Origin: Candidatus Rokuibacteriota bacterium
Lineage (GTDB): Bacteria; Methylomirabilota; Methylomirabilia; Rokubacteriales; CSP1-6
Length of the DNA: 38,297 nt
NCBI GenBank assembly: GCA_003220675.1
Contig: QHTD01000170.1
Span: 1 to 38,297, forward strand
Direction: 5' to 3'
The position numbers and the translations under genes are program-made. This document shows positions 1-6,886 of this stretch, in pieces. The notes beneath the pieces were generated by a model. That model had not been told where the DNA came from, did not search any database, and saw only the letters and a program-made list of their open reading frames with translations. Numbering within the stretch: the stretch's first letter is position 1; the number at the start of each line of letters is the position of its first letter.

Positions 1-57
1 GCCGCGGCGTTCGAGCGCGCGCGCCCCTGGGCCGACCGGCGCCCCCCGATCGACTAG
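1..57 (+). CDS. C-terminal end of an unidentified upstream gene (partial)
   Basis: The first 18 codons are open in frame 1 and end at TAG 55-57. The encoded tail is rich in Arg, Ala and Pro (ends ARPWADRRPPID). A small gene on the same strand starts 20 bases later. The fragment is too short to identify a family; that it is coding at all is inferred from the open frame at the window edge and the tight spacing. Confidence 0.35.
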   Translation, partial: AAAFERARPWADRRPPID

Positions 58-76
58 GACGCCGGCCGACGTTGAT

Positions 77-310
77 ATGGAGCGGCTGGTGTTCATCGTG
101 TCGCAGGAGCGGCGGGAGCTTTTCGAGAGCCTGAAGCGGGTCCTCGCGAGCGAGAGGGCCGTCGACATCATCCTCGACCGGCGGGTGGTGAAGCGCCGCC
201 ATCGGGAGGAGCCCCCCGCGGCCGAGCGCCGGCGGTTCGCGCGCCGCTCGAAGGCGCACGAGAACGCCGAGATCCACGCCCGCGGCTGGACCGTCGTCCG
301 CCTGCCGTAG
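77..310 (+). CDS. small arginine-rich protein, paralogue of the protein at 29789-30121
   Basis: This encodes a 77-residue basic protein of unknown function. It opens with a hydrophobic strand-like segment (RLVFIVSQER), continues with a short helix-like stretch, then the motif IILDRRVVKRR and a second RRR cluster, and ends in GWTVVRL. The same order of motifs occurs in the protein at 29789-30121 (RLLFVVGRER, VVLDRRVGERRR, GYTLVDV), so the two are paralogues and the reading frame is supported. ATG 77 has no obvious Shine-Dalgarno sequence. It has no signal peptide or membrane segment. The LDRRxxxRR core and high charge could suit nucleic-acid or protein contact, but that is a guess. The next gene starts 13 bases downstream, so co-transcription is likely. 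Confidence 0.6.
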   Translation: MERLVFIVSQERRELFESLKRVLASERAVDIILDRRVVKRRHREEPPAAERRRFARRSKAHENAEIHARGWTVVRLP

Positions 311-323
311 CGAATCTTGGACG

Positions 324-870
324 TTGACGCGGGCGGCCCCGGCGGCGACGCTGGCCCGCGTGAACCTTGCCGAGCTCCTCGTCACGATCGCGCTGCTTGG
401 CACCGTCTTCGCCGGAACCCTCACTGCACTTGAGCAGGGGCAGCGCGCGTATACGATCGGCGCCGCGCGGGTCGAGGCCCAGCAGAACGGCCGCTTCGCC
501 CTCGAGCGGCTCGCCAGCGAGATCCGGAACGCCGGCGCCGGCGGCGTCGGGTTCGACGCGATCTCGGTGGCCGAACGGGAGCGCATCGTCCTTCACGTGG
601 ACCGCGACGGCGACGGTCGCACCACCGCGCGCGACGAGACGATCACGTGGCGCCTGGCAGGCACGGTGCTCCGGCGCGACGCCGGGGGCGGGGCGCAGCC
701 GATCGTCGACGGCGTCCGCAGCCTGGTCCTCGAGTACCTGGATGCCGCGCGACGCCCCACGGCCGTCCCCGCGGAGGTTCGGACGGTCGTGATCACGCTC
801 ACGACCGAGGGCGCGGGCGGTATTGGCGCCCTGACGCTGACGACCCAAACGCGCCTCCCAGGAGCAGCAG
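324..870 (+). pseudogene. prepilin-like (PilW/GspJ type) protein, 3' end lost
   Basis: About 180 codons look like a type IV pilin or pseudopilin minor subunit. There is a hydrophobic N-terminal helix (NLAELLVTIALLG), then AYTIGAARVEAQQNGRFALE and a beta-rich domain ending in TLTTQTRLP, as expected near the C-terminus of PilW-like proteins. The prepilin peptidase site is degenerate: the usual GFTLVELL is replaced by RVNLAELL, so the -1 Gly and +1 Phe are missing while Glu+5 is kept. Possible starts are TTG 324 and GTG 360. The frame has no stop of its own here: it stays open to 1364, but beyond about 860 it is only an Arg/Gly/Pro-rich shadow of the M48 gene. The real 3' end was therefore probably removed by a deletion, or by an assembly join at about 852-862. 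Confidence 0.55.
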
Positions 871-1524
871 ATGGGGCTCGACGCCTACCGGCAGGTCCTC
901 AAGAAGGCCAAGCTCTCCACGGATCCGGTTGCCATCGAGCAGGTGAGGCGCGTAGGCCGGCGGATCGCCGAGGCGACCGGCCGTACGGACTATCAGTGGG
1001 AGTTCAACCTGATCGAGGACAAGCAAGCGAACGCGTTCTGCCTGCCCGGGGGCAAGGTGGCGGTGTATACCGGCATCCTGCCGATCACCCGCGACGACAG
1101 CGGGCTTGCCGCCGTCCTCGGCCACGAGGTCTCCCACGCCATCGCCCGCCACGGCGGCGAGCGGGTGACCCAGACGCTCCTCGTTCAGATGGGCCTTGCC
1201 GCGACCCAGGTGGCGTTGGCTCGGAACGACCCCGCGGTCGTCCAGCAGGTGACCGCGCTCCTCGGCGCTGGAGCGACGGTGGGGTTGTTGCTACCCTGGA
1301 GCCGCGCCCAGGAGTCGGAGGCCGACCATCTCGGCCTGATCTTCATGGCCAAGGCAGGTTATGACCCTCACGCGGCGCTCGATCTCTGGAATCGGATGGC
1401 CGAGGCCGCAAAGGGGCGTGACCGCCCGCCCGAGTACCTGTCCACTCACCCGTCGGAAGAGACTCGGATCAAGCAGATCGAGGCCTGGATCCCGGAGGCC
1501 CTGCAGTTCTACGCCCCCCGCTGA
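871..1524 (+). CDS. M48 family metallopeptidase, N-terminally truncated
   Basis: This encodes a 217-residue zinc metallopeptidase domain of the M48 (HtpX/Oma1/BepA) family. The zinc site is HEVSH at residues 85-89, with the third ligand in ESEAD at about residue 150. The segment NAFCLPGGKVAVYTGIL before it and the STHPSEETRIKQIE segment near the C-terminus are typical of periplasmic M48 lipoproteins. Those homologues normally begin with a lipoprotein signal and about 40 more residues. Here family-like sequence (SQEQQ) continues upstream of ATG 871 and then stops in the prepilin-like gene, and no in-frame start lies between TGA 838-840 and 871. AGGAG at 860-864 gives a usable ribosome site for ATG 871. 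A protein made from it would lack an export signal, so function is doubtful. Confidence 0.8.
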   Translation: MGLDAYRQVLKKAKLSTDPVAIEQVRRVGRRIAEATGRTDYQWEFNLIEDKQANAFCLPGGKVAVYTGILPITRDDSGLAAVLGHEVSHAIARHGGERVTQTLLVQMGLAATQVALARNDPAVVQQVTALLGAGATVGLLLPWSRAQESEADHLGLIFMAKAGYDPHAALDLWNRMAEAAKGRDRPPEYLSTHPSEETRIKQIEAWIPEALQFYAPR

Positions 1525-1628
1525 CCCCCCAATAAGCACCATTCGGTGGGTTGGAGTGGGGCTGGCCACACCACCGGTCGCCCTCCGGTCATATCGCCGG
1601 AATCTTACGAAAAATCATACGTTTTTCC

Positions 1629-1658
1629 TTGACAGGACCTTTAGGGTGACGCTAACGT
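1629..1658 (+). promoter_or_regulatory. candidate sigma-70 promoter of the dcw cluster
   Basis: TTGACA, a perfect -35 hexamer, lies at 1629-1634. An 18-bp spacer leads to TAACGT at 1653-1658, a weak -10. The site falls in an AT-rich pocket (1601-1630) inside the 199-bp gap before mraZ, which is unusual in this GC-rich window. Transcription from here would start at about 1665, just before the MraZ-box repeats. Confidence 0.55.
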
Positions 1659-1666
1659 GCCCATTC

Positions 1667-1713
1667 AAGTGGGACGAAGTGGGATGAGGCGATGAAGTCC
1701 CATTCCTTTCCCA
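1667..1713 (+). promoter_or_regulatory. MraZ-box-like operator repeats upstream of mraZ
   Basis: Two tandem 10-bp units, AAGTGGGACG at 1667-1676 and AAGTGGGATG at 1677-1686, place TGGGA at 1670-1674 and 1680-1684 with a 5-nt spacer. That is the arrangement described for E. coli MraZ sites (TGGGN repeats, 5-nt spacing). Two inverted copies (TCCCA) follow at 1698-1702 and 1709-1713, ending 10 bases before the mraZ ATG. The cluster lies just downstream of the candidate promoter, so autorepression of the operon by MraZ is likely. Confidence 0.7.
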
Positions 1714-1723
1714 TGAAACGGGC

Positions 1724-2173
1724 ATGTTCATTGGGCGCTATCAGCACACGATCGACCCGAAGGGTCGGGTGAGCATTCCCGCGCGATACCGGACCACGCT
1801 CGCGCAATACGAGGGCAACTTGATCGTGGTGCCGCAGGAGCAGTGCCTCGACGTGTATCCGTTCACGGCGTGGGAGCGCGTCGTCGGCGCGCTCAACGAC
1901 CAATCGCAGTTCGACGAGCGGCTGCGTCGCGTCGGCCGGCTGTGGATCTCGCGCGCGAAGGAAGTCGAGCTCGACCGCGCGGGACGCATTCTGCTCCCGC
2001 CCGACAGCCGGCAGCAGGCGGGACTCGCGAAGGACGTGACGCTCGTCGGCCTGGGGCGCGACTTCTTCGAGATCTGGGACCGCAAGCGGTTCGAGGAGTA
2101 CGAGCGGGCGAAGCGCGATGAGTTGGGTGGTGATTTCGCCTGGCTCTCGCAGGTGGGAGTCAAGTCGAAGTAG
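1724..2173 (+). CDS. mraZ: transcriptional regulator MraZ
   Basis: MraZ is a DNA-binding protein of the SpoVT/AbrB (double-psi barrel) fold that represses the dcw operon by binding repeats in front of its own gene. The 149-residue product has the two duplicated domains: the first opens MFIGRYQHTIDPKGRVSIPARYR, and the second contains ELDRAGRILLPPDSRQQAGL at about residues 83-102. Both carry the DxxGR(V/I)xxP signature that marks the family. ATG 1724 is the only start that gives the expected N-terminus; the ribosome site in front is weak. It is the first gene of the cluster, with the MraZ-type repeats directly upstream, and rsmH starts about 12 bases after its stop. Confidence 0.95.
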   Translation: MFIGRYQHTIDPKGRVSIPARYRTTLAQYEGNLIVVPQEQCLDVYPFTAWERVVGALNDQSQFDERLRRVGRLWISRAKEVELDRAGRILLPPDSRQQAGLAKDVTLVGLGRDFFEIWDRKRFEEYERAKRDELGGDFAWLSQVGVKSK

Positions 2174-2184
2174 CTCACGTTCCG

Positions 2185-3045
2185 GTGCTCGTCGACGAAG
2201 TCGCGTTTCTCCTGCGACCGCGCGGCGAGGGATGGGTGATCGATGCGACGGTGGGAATGGGCGGTCACGCCGAGGCGCTCCTGATGGCGAGCCCGGCGTC
2301 TGTCCGGCTCCTGGGACTCGACGTGGACCCGGACGCACTGAGGCACGCGGGAGCGCGGCTCGCGCGCTTCGGCGATCGCGTGCGCCTCGCGCACGAAACG
2401 TTCCGCAACCTCCGGACCACGGCAGAGGCGCACGGCGTCGCGCGTGCGCGCGCGATCCTGCTCGACCTCGGCGTGTCGTCCCACCAGCTCGAGGCGTCGG
2501 GGCGCGGCTTCTCGTTCCAGAAGGATGAGCCGCTCGACATGCGCCTCGATCCCACGCGCGGCGAAACTGCGGCGCAGCTCGTGAATCGGCTGACCGAGGC
2601 CGAGCTCGCGCGGATCCTCGTCGAGCACGGCGAGGAGCGGCACGCGCGGCGGATCGCCCGCGCGATCGTGCGGCGGCGCCCGCTCCGCACGACCGGCGAC
2701 CTCGTCGCCGCCGTGCGGGGCGCGGTGCCACGCGCGGCGTGGCCCCGGCGCCTCCACGTCGCGACGCGCACGTTCCAGGCGTTGCGGGTGGCGGTGAACG
2801 ACGAGCCCGCGGCGCTCCGCCAGGCGCTTCGCGACGCGCCGGCGCTGCTCGAGGTCGGCGGCCGCCTTGGCGTGATTGCTTTCCACTCGGGCGAAGATCG
2901 CATCGTGAAGCAGACGTTTCGAGCTCTGCAGCCGGCGGGCTTCGCCGAGCTGGAGCCGTCGCCCCTCGGGCCCGAGGACGACGAGGTGCGGGCGAACCCC
3001 CGCGCCCGGAGCGCGAAGCTACGCGTGCTGGAGCGGCTCCCGTGA
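2185..3045 (+). CDS. rsmH: 16S rRNA (cytosine-1402 N4)-methyltransferase RsmH (MraW)
   Basis: RsmH transfers a methyl group from S-adenosylmethionine to N4 of C1402 in the 16S rRNA decoding centre. The SAM-binding start is IDATVGMGGHAEALL, followed by LLGLDVDPDAL, ILLDLGVSSHQLE, GFSFQKDEPLDMRLDP and the late VIAFHSGEDRIVKQTFR, all typical of the family. From GTG 2185 the protein has 286 residues. The family's N-terminal HxPVL motif is encoded at 2176-2190 (HVPVL), so translation probably begins upstream of GTG 2185. No ATG, GTG or TTG exists in frame between TGA 2131-2133 and 2185; CTG 2140 is the only near-start. The stop overlaps the GTG of ftsL. Confidence 0.93.
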   Translation: MLVDEVAFLLRPRGEGWVIDATVGMGGHAEALLMASPASVRLLGLDVDPDALRHAGARLARFGDRVRLAHETFRNLRTTAEAHGVARARAILLDLGVSSHQLEASGRGFSFQKDEPLDMRLDPTRGETAAQLVNRLTEAELARILVEHGEERHARRIARAIVRRRPLRTTGDLVAAVRGAVPRAAWPRRLHVATRTFQALRVAVNDEPAALRQALRDAPALLEVGGRLGVIAFHSGEDRIVKQTFRALQPAGFAELEPSPLGPEDDEVRANPRARSAKLRVLERLP

Positions 3046-3413
3046 CGAACGAACAGCGACTCCATCGTGAACACGACCCGCGCGCCCGGCGGATCCTCGT
3101 CGGGGCGCTCACCGTCGCGGCGCTGCTCGTCGGGGGCGCGCTGATCGTCGTCGGGATGCGGGTGCAGCAGATCCAGCTCGCGTACCGCCTCGACGAGCTC
3201 CGCACGCAGCACGCGCGGGCGCAGGGGAACGTCCGGCAGCTCGAGATCGAAGTGGCCACGCTCCGCTCGCCCGGGCGGCTGGAGGCGCGTGCCAGGCAGC
3301 TGGGCCTGGTGGCGCCCGGTCGCGATCAGATCCGGCTCGCGCGCGAGTATGTCGCCGGCGGGACCGGCCTGGCGGCCACGCGCTTCGGCCGCGTCGAGGC
3401 GCTGGCGAAGTGA
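3042..3413 (+). CDS. ftsL: cell division protein FtsL
   Basis: This encodes a small bitopic divisome protein of 123 residues from GTG 3042, which overlaps the rsmH stop as GTGA. A short basic cytoplasmic tail is followed by one membrane segment at about residues 19-40 (ILVGALTVAALLVGG) and a coiled-coil-like region at about 42-85 (YRLDELRTQHARAQGN, LEIEVATLRS). The sequence then reads PGRLEARARQLGLVAPGRDQ, the usual FtsL ending before a short tail. FtsL binds FtsB and FtsQ and helps activate FtsW-FtsI. Sequence conservation in this family is low, so the call rests on topology, size and the fixed position between rsmH and ftsI. Confidence 0.88.
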   Translation: MTNEQRLHREHDPRARRILVGALTVAALLVGGALIVVGMRVQQIQLAYRLDELRTQHARAQGNVRQLEIEVATLRSPGRLEARARQLGLVAPGRDQIRLAREYVAGGTGLAATRFGRVEALAK

Positions 3414-5383
3414 CGCGCGGCGATCTCCGAGCGCGGGTCCTGATTCTCGCGGCCCTGCTCGCCGCCGCGTTCGGAGGCCTGACCGGGCGCCTCGCATGGC
3501 TCCAGGTCGTCAAGCGCGCCGAGCTCGCGCAACTCGCCGAGCGGCAGTACTCGCGCACCGTCGCCCTCTACGCCCAGCGCGGCCCGATCCTCGACCGCCA
3601 GGGCATGCCACTCGCCACCTCCACGCCGACCGAGTCGCTCTTCGTCCAGCCCCGGAGCGTCGGCGACCCCGTGCGCGTCACCGCGCGGCTGGCGCCGATC
3701 GTTGGCCTGCCGCCCGCGGAGGTGCACGCGGCCCTGACGAGCTCGCGCTCATTCGTCTGGCTCCGGCGGAAGCTCCCGCCCGCAATCGCCGCCGCGGTCC
3801 GGGCGCTGCGCGAGCCCGGACTCGGCTTCCTGCCCGAGCCCCTCCGCCTCTACCCGAACCGCGAGCTGGCGGCGCACGTCGTCGGGTTCGAGGGGGTCCA
3901 GGGCGGGCTCGAGGGTATTGAGCGCGTCTTCGACGCCGAGCTCGCGGGCACGCCCGGAAAGGCGATCGTCGGCCGCGACGCGCTCGGGCGCGAGGTCGCC
4001 GCGCCGCACGTGCTGGAGCCGCCCCAGCCCGGGCACGGCGTCATGCTCACGATCGACCGGACGATCCAGTACATCGCCGAGCGCGAGATCGACGCCGCCT
4101 ACCGGCGGACCGGCGCCCGGTCGGCGATGGCGGTCGTCCTCGACCCGCGCACCGGCGAGGTGCTGGCGCTCGTGATCCGACCGACCTTCAACCCGAACAC
4201 CTTCCTCGACGTGCCGTCCAAGGACCACTGGCGCAACCGCGCGGTGACCGATCCCTTCGAGCCCGGCTCGACCTTCAAGGTGATCCTCGCCGCGGCCGCG
4301 CTCGAGGAGGGCGTGGTCCGGCCCGACGACCGCATCTACGGCGAGAACGGGTCATTCACCATCGCGAAGACCACGATCCACGACTGGAAGAAGTACGGCT
4401 GGCTGACGTTCAGCGAGGTGCTGCAGAACTCGTCGAACGTGGGCTCGATCAAGGTGGGCCTCGCCCTCGGGCGCGATCGGTTCTACCGCTACATGAGCGC
4501 GTTCGGTTTCGGGGCGGCGACCGGCGTCGGCCTCCCAGGCGAGAGCCGCGGGCTCCTGCGCGCCCCCGGGCGATGGTCGCTCCTGTCGCTGCCGACGATG
4601 TCCATCGGCCAGGAGATCTCGGTGACCGCGCTCCAGATGGTCGCGGCGGTCGGGGCCGTCGCCAACGGCGGCACGCTCGTCCAGCCGCGGATCGTGAGCG
4701 CGACCTTCGACGCCGAGGGGCAGGAGATCCGGCGCTTCGAGCCGGCGCCGGTCCGCCAGGTGATCTCGCCCGAGACGGCCCGCTTGCTGACGCGCATCCT
4801 CGTGCGGGCCGTCGAGTCCGGCACCGGGCACAACGCGGCGATCGCCGGATACGAGGTCGCGGGCAAGACGGGGACGGCGCAGAAGCTCGATCCGGCGACC
4901 CGGCACTACTCGCGGGCGCCGGGCGTGTTGTCGTTCGTCGGTTGGGCGCCCGCGGACGAGCCGCGCTTCGTCATGCTCGTCACGCTCGACGAGCCGAGGA
5001 ACGAGCAGTGGGGTAGCGAGGCCGCCGCGCCGGTCTTCAGCGCGATCGGCCGCGACATCCTGCGCTACCTCGAGGTGCCGCCGCGCGACGCCCCGCCCGT
5101 GCAGATCGTCACCGGGCCGGTGCCCGACTCCCTCGCTCCCGGTGTGACCGCCCCGGTGAAGCTCGTCAGCACCGACGTGACGCCCGACGCCAACGGGAGC
5201 CCAGTCATGCCGGACGTCACGGGTCGAACACTCCGGAGTGCCTTGGTGGTGCTCGCGCCGCTCCATCTCGCGGTGGAGATCCAGGGGCAGGGCCGCGTCG
5301 TCCGGCAGGCGCCCCGGCCGGGGGAGCCGCTCCGGCCCGGCCTCACCGCTCGGCTCGCTCTCGCGCCAGGGGCGGCGAAATGA
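3410..5383 (+). CDS. ftsI: peptidoglycan D,D-transpeptidase FtsI (PBP3) with C-terminal PASTA domain
   Basis: This is a class B penicillin-binding protein that cross-links septal peptidoglycan, partner of FtsW. The 657-residue product begins at GTG 3410, overlapping the ftsL stop. It has an N-terminal membrane anchor (about residues 10-33), a PBP dimerisation domain including RGPILDRQGMPLA, then the transpeptidase domain with STFK (287-290, acyl-enzyme Ser287), SSN (341-343) and KTG (486-488). A PASTA domain follows at about 595-655 (VMPDVTGRTLRSALVVLAP). PASTA is common in Gram-positive division PBPs and also occurs in some diderm lineages; E. coli FtsI lacks it. murE begins 2 nt after the stop, so translational coupling is likely. 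Confidence 0.95.
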   Translation: MTRGDLRARVLILAALLAAAFGGLTGRLAWLQVVKRAELAQLAERQYSRTVALYAQRGPILDRQGMPLATSTPTESLFVQPRSVGDPVRVTARLAPIVGLPPAEVHAALTSSRSFVWLRRKLPPAIAAAVRALREPGLGFLPEPLRLYPNRELAAHVVGFEGVQGGLEGIERVFDAELAGTPGKAIVGRDALGREVAAPHVLEPPQPGHGVMLTIDRTIQYIAEREIDAAYRRTGARSAMAVVLDPRTGEVLALVIRPTFNPNTFLDVPSKDHWRNRAVTDPFEPGSTFKVILAAAALEEGVVRPDDRIYGENGSFTIAKTTIHDWKKYGWLTFSEVLQNSSNVGSIKVGLALGRDRFYRYMSAFGFGAATGVGLPGESRGLLRAPGRWSLLSLPTMSIGQEISVTALQMVAAVGAVANGGTLVQPRIVSATFDAEGQEIRRFEPAPVRQVISPETARLLTRILVRAVESGTGHNAAIAGYEVAGKTGTAQKLDPATRHYSRAPGVLSFVGWAPADEPRFVMLVTLDEPRNEQWGSEAAAPVFSAIGRDILRYLEVPPRDAPPVQIVTGPVPDSLAPGVTAPVKLVSTDVTPDANGSPVMPDVTGRTLRSALVVLAPLHLAVEIQGQGRVVRQAPRPGEPLRPGLTARLALAPGAAK

Positions 5384-5384
5384 G

Positions 5385-6878
5385 ATGGCGCGCGAGATGC
5401 CCGTGAGCGAGCTCCTCGCGGCGCTGCCCGTCAAGACCGTCGTCGGCGCGCCCCCCTCGTCGGTCTCGTCCGTCACGGACGACTCGCGGCGGGTCGAGCC
5501 GGGGAGCTGCTTCGTCGCGCTGCCTGGGCTCCGACAGGATGCGCGTCGCTTCGTCCCCGACGCGGTGCGTCGAGGGGCGACGCTGATCGTCACGGAGGGC
5601 GAGGCGCTCTCCACCGTGGCCGTCGCTCAGGTGCTCGTGCCCTCGGCGCGCGAGTCACTCGCGCGCCTGGCGGACACGTATTACGGTCATCCCTCGCGCG
5701 CGCTGCTGCTCGTCGGGATCACCGGGACGAACGGCAAGACGACCACCTCGTACCTGGTCGAGGCGCTGCTGCGCGCGCGGGGGCTCGCGACCGGCGTCAT
5801 CGGCACCATCCAGTACGTGCTCGGGGCCGAGCGCCGACCGGCGCGTCAGACGACTCCCGACGCGCTCGAGCTCCAGTCCATGCTGGCGCTCATGCGCGAT
5901 CGCGCGATCCGTGGCGTCGCCATGGAGGTGTCCTCGCACGCCTTGGCCCTCTCGCGCGTGGACGCCCTCGCGTTCGACGTCGCGGTCTTCACCAACCTGA
6001 CCCAGGACCACCTCGACTTCCACGGCACCCTGGGCGAGTACCGTCGCGCCAAGCGCCGGCTCTTCGAGCTCCTCGCCCGCTCCCCCAAGCCCCGACGCAC
6101 GGCCGTGATCAACGGCGACGACCCGTCAGGGGGGGCGATGGTCGATGGCCTCGGCCTCTCCGTGCTGACCTTCGGGCTCCGCGAAGGCACCCAGGTGCGT
6201 GCGGTGGACTACGCCTCCACGGTGGAGGGGCTTCGCATGACAGCGGACACGCCCGCCGGTCGGCTGGCCTTGACCTCGCCGCTGATCGGTGAGCACAACG
6301 TGATGAACCTCCTGGGCGCCGTCGCCACGGGCCTGGCGCTCGGCCTCGAGCCCGCCGCGATCGGCCGCGCGCTCGCGACGGTCGGTGCCGTGCCCGGCCG
6401 TTTCGAGCAGGTGAGGGCCGGTCAGCCGTTCCTTGTCGTCGTGGACTACGCCCACACCCCCGACGCGCTCGAGCGCGTGCTGACCACGGCGCGCAAGCTG
6501 ACAGGGAGACGGTTGGGCGTGGTCTTCGGCTGCGGCGGCGACCGCGATCGCGGGAAGCGCCCGATCATGGGCGGCATCGCCGCCCGTCTCGCGGACCGCG
6601 TCTGGGTGACCTCCGACAACCCGCGCTCGGAGCGGCCGGAGGGGATCATCGACGAGATCATCGTCGGCGTGCGCGAGGCCGGCGCCGGCCCCGGCCGGTA
6701 TGCGGTCGAGCCCGACCGCTCCCGGGCGATCCGCGCGGCGCTGCATTGGGCCGAAGCCGGTGATACGGTGGTGGTAGCGGGCAAAGGCCACGAGACGTAC
6801 CAGATAGTGGGTTCCGACGTGCTCCCCTTCGACGATCGCGAGGTCGCCCGGCGGATCCTCCTGGAGCGCTCGGGATAG
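5385..6878 (+). CDS. murE: UDP-MurNAc-L-Ala-D-Glu:meso-diaminopimelate ligase MurE
   Basis: MurE is the cytoplasmic Mur ligase that adds the third stem-peptide residue using ATP. The 497-residue protein has the N-terminal UDP-binding domain (VTDDSRRVEPGSCFVALPG), the ATP loop GTNGKTTTS with Lys118, central motifs (TTPDALELQ, EVSSHALAL, TNLTQDHLDFH) and a C-terminal domain with DNPR at 411-414. In this family DNPR marks ligases that use meso-diaminopimelate rather than lysine, so the peptidoglycan is predicted to be DAP-type. ATG 5385 follows a purine-rich site and lies just after the ftsI stop; ATG 5397 is an alternative. A longer in-frame extension into ftsI is not needed. Confidence 0.95.
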   Translation: MAREMPVSELLAALPVKTVVGAPPSSVSSVTDDSRRVEPGSCFVALPGLRQDARRFVPDAVRRGATLIVTEGEALSTVAVAQVLVPSARESLARLADTYYGHPSRALLLVGITGTNGKTTTSYLVEALLRARGLATGVIGTIQYVLGAERRPARQTTPDALELQSMLALMRDRAIRGVAMEVSSHALALSRVDALAFDVAVFTNLTQDHLDFHGTLGEYRRAKRRLFELLARSPKPRRTAVINGDDPSGGAMVDGLGLSVLTFGLREGTQVRAVDYASTVEGLRMTADTPAGRLALTSPLIGEHNVMNLLGAVATGLALGLEPAAIGRALATVGAVPGRFEQVRAGQPFLVVVDYAHTPDALERVLTTARKLTGRRLGVVFGCGGDRDRGKRPIMGGIAARLADRVWVTSDNPRSERPEGIIDEIIVGVREAGAGPGRYAVEPDRSRAIRAALHWAEAGDTVVVAGKGHETYQIVGSDVLPFDDREVARRILLERSG

Positions 6879-6886
6879 GAGCTCGG

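Noticed and set aside
871-1364. Continuation of the prepilin-like frame through the M48 gene
   Set aside because: The encoded tail is an Arg/Gly/Pro-rich shadow with no pilin character, and the M48 frame in the same bases has a complete zinc site.
1609-1627. GAAAAA/TTTTTC inverted repeat before the mraZ promoter
   Set aside because: The stem is only 6 A-T-rich pairs, too weak for a terminator. It more likely reflects the AT-rich promoter surroundings.
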